Source: Distichodus sexfasciatus (lineage: Eukaryota; Chordata; Actinopteri; Characiformes; Distichodontidae). Taken from it: a DNA stretch of 64,000 nt. A program made the translations under genes and the position numbers. Below the pieces are notes generated by a model, which was not told where the DNA came from, did not search any database, and saw only the letters and a list, made by a program, of their open reading frames with translations. Numbering within the stretch: the stretch's first letter is position 1; each line of letters starts with the position of its first letter. Positions 53,669 through 63,885 of the stretch are shown here, piece by piece. The DNA is taken from the NCBI GenBank assembly GCA_032718565.1, contig JAVGVS010000306.1, positions 469,388 through 533,387 on the forward strand, in the 5' to 3' direction.

Positions 53669-55520
53669 AGCATTGGCCAATTTTCGTGTTCTTTTCTTTT
53701 TTTATTGCACAAGTACTTCTCTGTGGGGTCCCATTATTTTTGCTTGCAGCTGCACTTCTCTGTACCAGTGAAAGCCAGCGTTGCTGGCCTTTTTTTTTTT
53801 TTTTGCATATGTTCGGAGGCAAAATCTCGGGCTGTGAGGGAATGAGCCTTGCAAACGCACAGAAGAATGAGAACATTAAAAGCCTCATCCAAAGTCTTTG
53901 ACTTCTGAAATAGTCTGTTGGGAATACTGTTGTGCACTTATTGTTGTGAATTTTCCGAATTCTTCAGGCCTGTGGAGTACATATAGCCATCACTAAACCT
54001 TTTTTGTTGACCCTATTTGTTTTTAATAACTCAGGAACCTTTTCAAACCCAAAAATCAAACAAATACCCTGTTAATAACGAGACCTCAAACTTAACAGCA
54101 CATATAGTGCTGCATATGTAAATCATTTCCAGTGTAGAGACATGCAGAAATGAGAACCTCCCAGCTCGTGTGCAGTCAGATGCTTCAGTTAAGTGAAACA
54201 TTCCACTTTTTAATGGGCAAACACCCACTTTAACCAGAAAACGACACCAGCATTCCATTCATAATAAAGTCACTCACTCGATGTTTTATGTGTTTAGTCA
54301 CGAAAGTTTGTAATTACGGTCGAGTTCCAGTTAAACAATTGAATGGGACGCGCCCTTCTGGATTTACATTGACTCAGCCCTGTATTTGTGTAGTGTCCAT
54401 ACATACACAAACAAATACAACCAACACCCAGCATTATGTTAACAATAAGTTTATACAGAATGTTTTTGGTTTGTTTGGGGTTTTTTCCACAAAAGTTTTG
54501 TATTTAACCGATCAAATAACAGAAATGGAATGCGCCGATCAGTATTACTGTGATGCAGCCGCTGTGAATCCCACTAATAAGCAAAGAAAACTACTAGAAA
54601 TGGCCAAAAAACCACACATAACTGCAAAACACACTATTTAGACACCAAATAATCCTCAAAGTCTTTTTTTATCACCACTTTAAGGAGATACAAGTGTGTG
54701 TTTAGCCCTGTGTTTGTGTTAGCATAAGCTCCGCATGACTGCAACGACGCAGATCCGGCATTAAACATTCAAAAATGCATCCTTACCATGTCTTATGACT
54801 GTATTTATCCACATTATCAGTATTTATCCGCTCTCTCATGATTATCAGCCAGTTTAAAAGTTCGAAACCCACAAACAGTTCACTTTATGGTCATATGATC
54901 CCAAGAGGGTTTGTGGGAAATGTTGTTTGCTCCTAAATGAGTGCAAAAGTAGTGATTTTAGAGGCCAAAATGTGTCAAAATTTTGTCAAAACCAGTCTTC
55001 ACTGCAATGTTTATTAATAATCCCTTCTATTGTCTGAAGTAATCAATCAAATCAATATAAAAGAATGCATTGTTGGGTATCAACTTCATCAAGATGCCGA
55101 ATGGATACTGATTTCTCCTTAGATAAAACTATAAAAATGATAAAACTATAAAAAATGTAAGTAAAATCAGTATATCTCGACTACAGTGTTACTTGAATAA
55201 TATTTACCGTTTTGGGATTTTGTGGAGTAATCGAAAAAATAACCATAAATGAATACAAAGTTGAACATAAAATAACTTGAGTGAGATACCAAATGGATAC
55301 CGATTGCTCCTTAGAAAAGCTGAAAGTGTAGACTTGTCTCAGTTACACATCAAACTATGACATATCTGAGAAATTCAGAATGTACTGAAAAATAAAATCA
55401 TGTTTGGTTAAATTATGCAGCAGCAATATATTAAATCCCAAAACAAAGAGAGGGAAATATGCTCAAAATTGAGAGCTCAAGAAAAGACTTCAAGATAAAG
55501 CGTGTTTTTTACTCTGTATT
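53669..55520. other. Unique AT-rich DNA, no gene recognised
   Basis: Contains a T17 run (53789-53805), a unique block 54040-54260 ('aacagcacatatagtgctg', 'gtaaatcatttccagtg') that may be a weak CNE, a 117-codon + frame (54288-54641) with no recognised domain, a family-X-like 'gtttgtgggaaatgttg' at 54909, and two near-identical phrases 'gatactgatttctcctt' / 'gataccgattgctcctt' at 55102 and 55297 with shared flanks, a local duplication of about 195 bp. Confidence 0.4.
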
Positions 55521-55524
55521 ATTT

Positions 55525-55600
55525 AAGATTCTTTATTTGTCACATATCCACTTATACAAGTTCAAGACGTAGTGAAATGTTTCCTGAATTTACACCTAAA
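55525..55600 (-). mobile_element. LINE-like 3' tail
   Basis: 'aagattctttatttgtcac' and 'gacgtagtgaaatgtttcc'. Confidence 0.6.
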
Positions 55601-55724
55601 TTAAATTAAACTAATGAAACTAATATAATAAAAACGTAAGTTAGAAATTGCAAGTATTTTTCTTAGTTGTCCGTGTGCTGTATTTTAGCAAGATGTAGGC
55701 TTTCACACACATACATACACACAC

Positions 55725-56397
55725 ACACAAAATGAAATCAGAGCAGCTCTCCACCGTGTAAAGCGTGCCGCGGCGTGTGTGTGTGTTTTCTCTGAGTGAA
55801 CCCCGACTGCTTTCTGCCTTCATAAACATGGTCTGGCCTTTTCAAAAGTGTTTGAAATAGTGTGTGAAGCTGAACTGTTTTTGCCCTGTGTGTGTTTGTG
55901 TGTGTGACATGTGGCAAAATGGGCATCTCTGCCCAACCCACCTCACACTGGGCACGGAAGGAAGGATGAAGGAAGAAGAGCTGAAAGAGAGAGAGAAATA
56001 GACTTTTGAAGATGGCTTTCATCAGCAGCTAGACGTTCTCTATCTCGCTCTCTCTTTTTTATTTTCCTACCTCCTTGGCGTGTCGTTCTGTCTCTTCTTT
56101 TTTTTTTCCCCTCCCCTTCCCTCCGTTCCATCGTTCCCCGCTGCGGTTCTCCTCCAGCCCCCTGCCTCAGCCCCATATTGGATCTCAGTGGGCATTTTGG
56201 TGCTTTTAAATGAATAGGCAAATGAGAAGAGAATCCACCTCCGAGAGGGTTGAGAGGGTGTGTGTGTGTGTGTGTCCGGACGGGCATGTTGAGGGGGGTT
56301 CGGTGATGGGTCAGAGCGATTGGGGCGAGCAGCCCCTGCCTGAAACACTGTCAAAGGTAGCGTTGATTTTGATAGGCCCCTGTGTGATTTTAAAACT
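55725..56397. other. Candidate conserved non-coding element complex
   Basis: 'gtaaagcgtgccgcggcg', 'gtggcaaaatgggcatc', 'gcttttaaatgaataggc', 'gaaacactgtcaaagg', 'gcgttgattttgatagg', interrupted by CA/GT tracts and a TC-rich run (56040-56130). Short frames on both strands, none recognisable. Confidence 0.4.
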
Positions 56398-56575
56398 GTG
56401 ACATCACTGCGTAAGTATTTGTAGTATATGATTGTGACATCATTGCATATGAACATGTTTGTAAATAAAAAACAGTGGTGTCAATGCGTATGTAAGTGTT
56501 TGTAAGTGTGTGATAGTGACATCGCGCAGTATGTAACAATTTGTGGGCATGAGATTGTGACATCACATCTCAAAC
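56398..56575. repeat. Degenerate tandem repeat, about 40-bp unit
   Basis: 'attgtgacatcattgcatat', 'gtgtcaatgcgtatgtaagt', 'gtgacatcgcgcagtatg', 'attgtgacatcacatctc' recur every 36-45 bp with 'agtatttgtag'/'agtgtttgtaag' between. About four to five units. Confidence 0.75.
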
Positions 56576-56589
56576 ATATTAAATGGTGA

Positions 56590-56950
56590 TTATGCCGCTC
56601 GCCAGTGTAAACGCGCGCGCAGTGTGTTTGAGCGTTCGCGGCTCTCACTAAAATGCTACAACCAACGTTCTACTCACAATACAGCCATTTATTGATATTT
56701 TGTAGCATTTATTCCATTATTGTGATGTGGTGCTGAGCAGCATGCGGGGGATTGTGGGAAATGTAGTTCTCTCCCAGAAACACCAAAAGCAGCTCATTTT
56801 ATAGGCCAAAAGGAGTCCAAATTGGCTCAAAACTACTTTTAAAACTACAAGTTTTGGGTCATTTTGGCCTGTAAAATGGGCTGCTTTTGGTGTTTCTGGG
56901 AGAGAACTATATTTCCCACAATCCCCACACATGCTGCTCAGCACGATTAT
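56590..56950. mobile_element. Dispersed repeat family X copy with large foldback
   Basis: Shares 'ctctcactaaaatgctac', 'gttctactcacaatacag', 'gtgggaaatgtagttctc' with 58690-59010. Contains the inverted repeat described next. Confidence 0.7.
56731..56943. repeat. Near-perfect inverted repeat, about 82-bp arms
   Basis: Left arm 56731-56811 begins tgctgagcagcatg and ends ataggccaaaa; right arm 56862-56943 is its complement with about five differences; loop about 50 bp. Would form a long stem-loop if transcribed or single-stranded. Confidence 0.95.
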
Positions 56951-57039
56951 ATGACTATTCGACTATATGACTATATATATGGCTAAAACGACATGCACCG
57001 GCAACATAATATGCCCAAAAAATGGTTAGAAAAATGCTA

Positions 57040-57310
57040 TATATATACAGTATGTATATATATATATACATACAGATAGATAGATATAGATATAGATATA
57101 GACATATAAGCATTTGAGTATTTGCATGTTCAGATTGCAATTGATAAATATTGAAAAAAAAAATTAAAAAGCTAATCTTTACACACAAAAGTCACAAAAT
57201 CTGACAAATCTCCAAAATATCTTTGAATCTCTCCGAATCCCTCACAGGGTCACAGGGGGACCGGAGCCTATCCCGGGTACGACGGGTGCAAGGCGGAAAC
57301 CAAGGTAATG
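57040..57310. repeat. Duplicated block, copy 1 (pairs with 59463-59710)
   Basis: (TA)n and 'gatatagatatagatatag', then 'atataagcatttgagtattt', 'gcaattgataaatattga', 'aaaaagctaatctttaca', then a 3' piece of SINE family 1 ('ggagcctatcccgggtacg'). Same order at 59463 onward. Confidence 0.85.
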
Positions 57311-57539
57311 ACTGGTTAGAAAAATGTTCAAGAACATCAAAAACCGTATGAGCTCTCATTAAAAAAAAGAGTTAAATTAGTTTGTGACGATCTTCTCTCT
57401 CTTTCTAAGATTAAAGTGTTTTTTGTCAGGTAGCCACTCGCACAACATGTAGGGATGTGTACCCTGAATCAGCCACGGGACTGTGCTATAAAGTTTACAA
57501 ATAAATTATATTTAAGAAAATATCAAAAGTTAGTTTGAA

Positions 57540-57790
57540 AATGCTGTACAATGGGTTTGGACGATGGGACGTGTTTGCTGATCTGTGAGGGGGGGAAAAA
57601 AAGGCTGTACCGGTCTCCTCCAGCTCTCCACAATCCAATTCCAGCAGCACAAATTACCTATTGCTTTGTGTTTTCCCTCCTCCTGGTGTGTGTGTGTGTG
57701 TGTGTGTGTGTGAGGCACTTTGGGGAGTTTCTTCTCTAAGGCCTGTAGTTTAGAGCTCGACCGCCTGCTGGAGATGATCTTCTGTTTGCA
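57540..57790. other. Candidate conserved non-coding element
   Basis: 'gctctccacaatccaattcc', 'cacaaattacctattgc', 'gcctgtagtttagagctcg', 'ggagatgatcttctgtttg' around (GT)n at 57685-57712. Confidence 0.4.
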
Positions 57791-57839
57791 CACTTTTGTG
57801 CTCTACGTGGAATCGCATAAGTGCTATAACACTAAGCTG

Positions 57840-58270
57840 GAGAGATGTAGCTAAAAAATCTCACACACACACACACACACACACGTTTACTTACTTTACA
57901 TTTGGGAACAATTCCTAAACATAATGATTACTGTAAAACAATCATAACCGAGACTGTAATCTTAGTAATTAAAATGAAACTTTTCTGCACTATTGGTTTT
58001 GTCTCATTTTACATTTGTTTTAATATGAAAGATATCTTAGCAAAAACCCAAATGGACATAATTTTGTGCCCTGGACAAAACCCTAATGGACATAATTTTG
58101 TGCCCTGGACAAAACCCTAATGGACATAATTTTGTGTCCTCAATCTGAAGGTGCAGAGACTGAAATTTGTCCCTAAAATGAGTTGCTAAGGACCACAACC
58201 TACGTCAAGTAGTTTTATTGACTATAAATATAGCAACTAATATGAATATTAAAACACTCTAATGCTATAA
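57840..58270. repeat. Diverged duplicated block (pairs with 59300-59460 and 60020-60420)
   Basis: Order shared among copies: (CA)n, 'atgaaagatatcttagcaaa', 'agttttattgactataa', 'atagcaactaatatgaatat', and a 'gaaatttgtccctaaaa' block. Suggests an ancient tandem amplification of about 1 kb. Confidence 0.65.
58040..58142. repeat. 34-bp tandem repeat, three copies
   Basis: 'aaaaccctaatggacataat' plus tttgtgccctggac; copies almost identical, so recent. A chance 72-codon frame spans it. Confidence 0.95.
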
Positions 58271-58274
58271 TAAC

Positions 58275-59299
58275 TAGAGATGTAACCGATCCGATATGTG
58301 GATGGGTATCGGTCCGATAACGGGCTCAAACGGCTGGATCGGGCATCGGTGGCATTGGGCCGTTCTATGGAGCCGATCTGTAAATGCGTGCACGCTCAAT
58401 TCGTTATGCATGGGAAGTGGCACTGAGGTAAAGTAGAGCTAAAAAGACTGTTCCAATAACTCCAATAATTCTATTACAAAAAATGGTCAGGGCAATATTT
58501 CTAGAATTAAAGCTTGGTTTAATTCATTTTACTCTAGAGCAGCTCCGCTTGTATTTCACACACACAACGTTTTCGGTGGCGCGATCAAGACGAGACCTGA
58601 TCCCTCTGCATGTAAAAGTATTTGTGAGATGTTCCGTGCACTAACACAGAATAAATGCATAAAAATGCATAAATGACATTTTTCACAATGTAAACATGCG
58701 CGTTGTGTTAATGACCGCCATTACTCACTAAAACGCTCCAGTTCGGTCAAAACGTCCCCTTTATTACAGACACAAACCATATTTTAGCTGATAAATAACC
58801 ACAACAACCAAAGTTCTACTCACAATTCTGCCGTTTATTTAGATTTTCCCATAGATTTTCCATCGTTTATTTTGGATCGCGCGCCCAACACGTCATTGTG
58901 ACACGGCTCCGGGGCGCGCGCAGAGGATCGTGGGAAATGTAGTTCTCTGCAGAAGCAGCTCATTTTATAGACCAAATTGGTTCAAAATGACAAACTTAAG
59001 TATTTCATTTTCAATTGATCTAATTTTTTTCAATTTTATAATGTTATAGTGTAATCAATAAGAAATAATTTAGCATGTGTGTGTGTGTGTGTAATTATTA
59101 CATTGTTGTAGTAGGAAAACAGTATTTAAATCAAGCATTTCTTTAAGCATAACAATAATCTCAGTCATGTATTCAGACATTTTAAAGCATTATTTTATGG
59201 TTAAAAAAAGACTGTGATTGTATCGGCTTTGTATTGGTATCGGCAGATATCCAAATTTATCGGTATCGGACATAAAAAAGTGGTATTGGCCCATCTCTA
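58275..59299 (+). mobile_element. hAT nonautonomous element with perfect 8-bp target duplication
   Basis: 'ataataac' flanks it at 58267-58274 and 59300-59307. Ends 'tagagatgtaaccgatcc' and 'gtattggcccatctcta' are inverted (tagagatg/catctcta), with subterminal atcggtatcgg repeats. 8-bp duplications and these ends define hAT. The interior contains family X sequence; no transposase frame. Confidence 0.93.
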
Positions 59300-59610
59300 A
59301 TAATAACATTTTAATTTCGCTACTTAAGTTTGCATTTTTAGTTTTATTATATTCTTGTTAATACCAAAGACATCTTAGCAAAAACCAAATGTGGGTCTAG
59401 TAGTTTTATTAACTCTATTAGTATAGCGATTCATATGAATACTGACATGCTTTATGCTTTATATAGAGAGAGATATAGATATAGATATAGATATATAAGC
59501 ATTTCAGTATTTGCATGTTCAGACTGCAATTGATAAATATTGAAATAAAAAATTAAAAAGCTAATCTTTACATGCAAAAGTCACAAAATCTGACGTCTCA
59601 AAAATATCTT
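59300..59610. repeat. Duplicated block, second copy
   Basis: 'ataccaaagacatcttagc', 'agttttattaactctatt', 'atagcgattcatatgaatac', then 'atagatatagatatataagc' and 'gcaattgataaatattg' repeating 58010-58250 and 57075-57190. Confidence 0.8.
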
Positions 59611-59975
59611 CATTCATTCATTCATTCGTTCATTTACTCGTTATCCGAACCGCTGAATCCCTCACTGGGTGACCGGAGCCTATCCCGGGAACGACGGGTG
59701 CAAGGCGGGAACCAACTCTGGGCAGGTGCCAACACACCGCAGGACACACACAGTTATACAATCACACTCACATTCACACCTTACGGGGCCAATTTAGAGT
59801 CGCCAATGAACCTATAGGGTGTGCTTTTGGACTGTGGGAGGAAACCGGAGCATGCGGAGGAAACCCACAGGAACAAGGGGAGAGCATGCAGACTCCACAC
59901 AGAGAGGCCCTACAACTGACCCGGGGATCGAACCCAGGACCTTCTCACTGTGAGGTGGCAGCGCTAACTACTGCT
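59611..59975 (-). mobile_element. SINE family 1, nearly full length
   Basis: (cattcatt)n, 'gagcctatcccgggaacg', 'ggccaatttagagtcgcc', 'ggactgtgggaggaaacc', 'gggatcgaacccagg' (B box) and 'cagcgctaactactgct'. A diverged 3' piece of the same SINE sits at the homologous place near 57230, so the insertion predates the duplication. Confidence 0.92.
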
Positions 59976-60020
59976 GAATGTCTTTCGAGGAAAAATCTGA
60001 TCATCACAAAATGCACAATC

Positions 60021-60051
<31 letters not shown>

Positions 60052-60445
60052 GTCACTTCTTGCTAGAATATAGGAACTTTTTAATGACTCTGTTAGTATA
60101 GCAATTAAAATTTATATGAATATACTTTTAACTAAAATTTAATACCACAGCTACTTAAACATAAATCTGGAACTTTTCATCATTTTCAACGTTTCTCCGT
60201 ATAAGGCTTGTTCCTCACTTACAAAAATGTCTCAAAGCCACAAAAATGTAACAAGTCTCTGTATTTCTTCTCATTTGAAACATTGGACCTTATAACAGTG
60301 TATTTTTACATTCTTACATCCTTTTACATATAAAAGATATATTAGCAAACATGGGAATGCCATTTTGTTCCCCAAAGGTAGGTCTGGAGTCTAAAATTTG
60401 TCCCTCAAAAACAGTCTGGGTCAGAAACACACACACACACACAGA
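59976..60445. repeat. Duplicated block, third copy, with (CA)n
   Basis: CA at 60022-60050 and 60427-60445; 'actctgttagtatagcaatt', 'tataaaagatatattagca', 'gtctaaaatttgtccctc' match the earlier copies. Confidence 0.65.
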
Positions 60446-60449
60446 GCAG

Positions 60450-60622
60450 AGTGCAAGGTAATGACTGAGGCAGGCAGGGAGGAGAACATTATGGAAGAGT
60501 GAAGCAAAGAGATGCAGCAGAAAAGAGGAGCGGTAATGAACTTACATTTGATGCATCGCTGCCAATGCCTCAATCTGTCGACTGTTACAGTGAATATTTA
60601 ACAGAAGAATATGAGAAAGAAC

Positions 60623-60653
<31 letters not shown>

Positions 60654-60665
60654 GATAGGAGATAA
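60450..60665. other. Candidate conserved non-coding element ending in (GA)n
   Basis: 'gcaaggtaatgactgagg', 'gcggtaatgaacttaca', 'gatgcatcgctgccaatg', 'gtgaatatttaacagaag' then (GA)n at 60624-60649. Confidence 0.35.
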
Positions 60666-60677
60666 CAATACTGCATA

Positions 60678-61234
60678 TACACTACCAGTCAAAAGTTTGG
60701 ACACACCTTCCCATTCAATGTTTCCTCTTTATTTTCATTACTATTTACCTTGTAGATTCTCACTAAAGGTATCAAAACTATGAATGAACTGTGTAAGGGC
60801 TATTTGACCCAGAAGGAGAGTGATGGAGTGCTGCACCAGATGGCCTGGCCTCCACAGTCTCCTGACCAAACCCAGTCGAGATGGTTTGGGATGAGATGGA
60901 TTGCAGAGTGAAGGCAAAAGGGCCAACAAGTGCTCAGCATCTCTGGGAACTCCTTCAAGACTGTTGGAAAACCATTTCAGGTGACTACCTCATGAAACTC
61001 AACGAGAGAATGCCAAGAGTGTGCAAAGCAGTGATCAAAGCAAAGGCTGGTTATTTTCAAGAATCTAAGATATAAAACATGTTGTGGGTTATTTCACACT
61101 TTTTGTTTACTACAGAATTCCATATGTGTTCATTCATAGTGCCTTCAGTGAGAATCTACAATGTAAATAGTCATGATAATAAAGAATAAAACATTGAATG
61201 GGAAGGTGTGTCCAAACTTTTGACTGGTAGTGTA
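60678..61234 (+). mobile_element. Tc1/mariner deletion derivative (plus orientation)
   Basis: Termini 'tacactaccagtcaaaag' and 'cttttgactggtagtgta' are perfect inverted repeats. 557 bp; structure parallels 6236-6785 in inverted orientation, indicating one deletion derivative that was mobilised in trans. Confidence 0.95.
60806..61075 (+). pseudogene. Tc1 transposase C-terminal relic
   Basis: In frame from 60806 with stops at 60821 and 60863, then open to the normal terminator at 61073-61075. Visible motifs: PNPVEMVWDEMD (the NP-x-E motif holding the last catalytic acid), HLWELLQDCW, and MPRVCKAVIKAK near the C-terminus. The N-terminal DNA-binding region and first two catalytic Asp regions are absent. 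Nonfunctional. Confidence 0.9.
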
Positions 61235-61379
61235 ATTGCACGTAATACTGACTGTTTTTTCTTTCCCCCCTTGACTGTTGTCATGATATTTGCAAGTCTT
61301 ATTGGACATTATTGTTCACCGCCAGTTTACAATTCTCAAAAGAAATTCCAGAACCAAAATTGTAGTTGAATTCTGCATG

Positions 61380-61625
61380 TAACTATCTTTTTCCTAGCTC
61401 TAGTTTAAACTTTTTTATATTTTATAGCTTATGTATACAGTACATATACATATATATATATGTAGCTATTCTATGTGACTTATTTTATTTATATATTTTT
61501 ATATACCTCTTTACTTATGTGCCCTATCTGTTCAAACTGTAGAACCTGGAGCCACGTCGTCTCACCTCTCCATGTGCTTGTACATGTATTTTGTTGAGTC
61601 GATAATTAAGTTTACTTTGACTTTT
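61380..61625 (+). mobile_element. LINE-like 3' end, (tttgac) type
   Basis: 'gctctagtttaaactttt', 'gtagaacctggagccacg', 'tcgtctcacctctccatg', 'agtttactttgacttttg' match 18110-18310. Confidence 0.65.
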
Positions 61626-61784
61626 GAGAATGGTTGATCAGTCGTCGATGACACTTTCTCCAGACAAATTTTGTTTAACAAATTTTTGGGTTTTGTAAGG
61701 TTTCTAGGTACACATTCAAGTCGTGGGGTAAACATATTTCTCCATCTTTTTATTCTTTAACGTAATCTGTTCTTCGTTTCAAAG

Positions 61785-61840
61785 TGTTCTACTCGTATAA
61801 CTAAGTATGCGACAAATTCTTGTATCTTGAATTTTGGAAA
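61785..61840 (+). mobile_element. LINE-like 3' tail fragment
   Basis: 'gtgttctactcgtataact', 'aagtatgcgacaaattc', 'ttgtatcttgaatttt'. Confidence 0.5.
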
Positions 61841-61919
61841 GCGATCAAAAATCTCAGTAAACATTTGTCAAATTTACAGAGATCACTTTTTTGATTTACA
61901 ACGTATAGACACAGCGTTG

Positions 61920-62000
61920 TTTGTCGGTTAGGGAGTTCGTCCCGTGATCGGAAGGTCACCTGTTCAAGTCCAGGACCAGTAAAGGCACCACTGAGGTAGA
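61920..62000 (+). mobile_element. SINE family 2, 5' half
   Basis: 'gtcggttagggagttcgtcc', 'cctgttcaagtccagg', 'aaaggcaccactgaggta', then abrupt switch to GA-rich DNA. Confidence 0.75.
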
Positions 62001-62164
62001 GATATGAGAGAGAGAGAAAACGAGGGATAGGAAGAGAGAAAAAGTGGACTTAAGGGCCACAGAGGTTTGCAGATAAGCAACAAGAGTCTCCAATAAGACA
62101 GGCTAAAATATTTATACCTCAGCAGCAGCAAGAGTGTGACAGATCAGCACACTTATTCACGATC

Positions 62165-62480
62165 AGGAGCGAGAGAGAGAGAGAGGGAGAGAAAGAGAGA
62201 GAGGGAGAAAGGGAGGGGGAGAGGGTGAGAAGGCTGAAATATTAACGTGGCAAGTAAATTAAAGCTGCAACAAAAAATGATGGGTTTCTTTTCTCTCCCA
62301 GTATTTTTTATTGTCTGTGTTTTATGGCTGTGTGTGTGTAGGGGGTGTGTTGGGAATCTGGTTTTTAAGTAGTTGTGAGGACTTGGCGGTCCACTTCTCA
62401 GATTTCTACCTGAGTCTGGCATGGGGACTAGCGTACAAAGCGGATCCAACTCCATGAGCGACAACACAAATTCTAGACGT
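62165..62480. other. (GA)n tract then unique DNA
   Basis: GA-rich 62165-62230, then 'gcaagtaaattaaagctgc' and a unique block to 62480 ('gacttggcggtccacttc', 'agcgtacaaagcggatcc'). Weak CNE candidate; no gene recognised. Confidence 0.35.
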
Positions 62481-62679
62481 GCGCATCACTCTTCTGACAT
62501 GTGACCAATCACCTTACCGCATACATACGCCATAGTCTGAGTGTGTGCTTTGTGAAGTATTGTTGTGTGTTCCCTTGTAAACTGAGCATTAATTCTAGTT
62601 TGATCTGTGTTTTTGACTCTTGCCCATTTGAGGATTTGACTTTCGTTTGGTCGACTATTGCTTTTGGATTCAATTGAAA
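62481..62679. other. Unique DNA, nothing recognised
   Basis: No repeat or coding signal seen. Confidence 0.3.
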
Positions 62680-62865
62680 GTGAGTGATTATTTGTCATTG
62701 TGAACACACCACAGCCACATGTGACCTCTGCATATGACCCATCCGTGAATGAGCAGTGGACAGCTTTGGGGTCAACACCTTGATCAGGAGTACCTCCGTG
62801 GTACCTTCCGATCATGTGGCAAACTCTAAACTCGTCCTAACTCTTACGCTACCAACTGCCCTCAA
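62680..62865 (-). mobile_element. SINE family 2
   Basis: 'gagtgattatttgtcattg', 'gtgacctctgcatatgacc', 'gagtacctccgtggtacc', 'cttacgctaccaactgccc'. The B-box region is deleted. Confidence 0.8.
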
Positions 62866-63045
62866 TTGCCCTACTGCATGACTGTATTTAAAGTCTGACC
62901 GTTACACCACATCAAGGTAGAAACATATGAGATTTCTGTCAGTGGTTTTCTGAGGACAATCGAGTAATAAATATTTACTTTTTTAGAAAAGACATGATTT
63001 AAGAAAGGTGACAAGATGAAAAGATTGGTTTTTGGTTACTGATGT

Positions 63046-63292
63046 TAATGAGTGATTATTTGTCATTGTGAACACACCACAGCACAGCACACAGTGCACC
63101 ATAACCATGTGTGACCTCTGCGTTTGACCCATCCGTGAAGGAGCAGTGGGCAGCTTTTTATGGGGAGCAGTGTTTAAGGATGGTACCTTGCTCATGAGTA
63201 CCTCAGTGGTACCTTTACCGGTCCGGGACTTGAAATGATGACCTTCCGATCACGGGGCCAATTTCCTAAGCGTTACGCTACCCACTGCCCCA
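63046..63292 (-). mobile_element. SINE family 2, best full-length copy
   Basis: Tail 'gagtgattatttgtcattg', body 'gcacagtgcaccataacc'-type block, 'gtttgacccatccgtgaagg', 'gagcagtgggcagcttttt', 'cctcagtggtacctttacc', head 'gggacttgaaatgatgacc' (B box in reverse) and 'gcgttacgctacccactgc' (A box in reverse). About 247 bp; use as the reference copy. Confidence 0.88.
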
Positions 63293-63650
63293 TAAATCTG
63301 TAATGCAGTATCTGTACTAACAACATAACAGGAGACCTTTAAGAGTGAACAATGAAATGTCAATTTATAACCAAATTCAACTAAAATTATATTTTTGCAA
63401 TTAGAAGTTACAAGGTATCTGTTCAAAATGCCCCCCTTTCACACTAACATGGGAACAAAGTCACCATCACAACTGGTCAATTATGACATTTTTATTCATA
63501 TGCCAAAGTTTCACAGGTCCCTTTCTGACTCACAGTTTACTGACTACAAGTAAAAAGGTGAAAAAGCTGCTGTTCAATGCTAATAAGTGGGAAACGCCAG
63601 ATATCAAATTGTCATAAACTGTAATAAATCACATGCTCACACTGTCCTAA
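63293..63650. other. Unique DNA, nothing recognised
   Basis: AT-rich; no repeat or gene recognised. Confidence 0.35.
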
Positions 63651-63654
63651 ACAA

Positions 63655-63885
63655 AAACAACATGGAGGAGAGAGAGAGGAAAGCAAGGGAGAGATGATAT
63701 CTGTAAGGTCTCGGGCCGAGCGCTCGGCATGCTGGGTAAGTCTAGTTTGCATGTATCTCCATATGCGTTCCGGACGCTCCATGATGGAGTGTTGTGCGTC
63801 TCCACGGCCGGCCTCGCTCTCCCAGCAGCACCCTGACCTCCCGAAACCCTGACGTTCGCCTCATCATGCATGCTGCTATACACAC
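63655..63885. other. Candidate conserved non-coding element
   Basis: 'gatgatatctgtaaggtc', a perfect 14-bp palindrome gccgagcgctcggc at 63715-63728, 'catgctgggtaagtctag', 'tttgcatgtatctccatatg', 'gcctcatcatgcatgctgc'. An 86-codon minus frame crosses it; no domain recognised. 'gctgggtaagt' would fit a 5' splice site on +, with no supporting frame. Confidence 0.4.
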
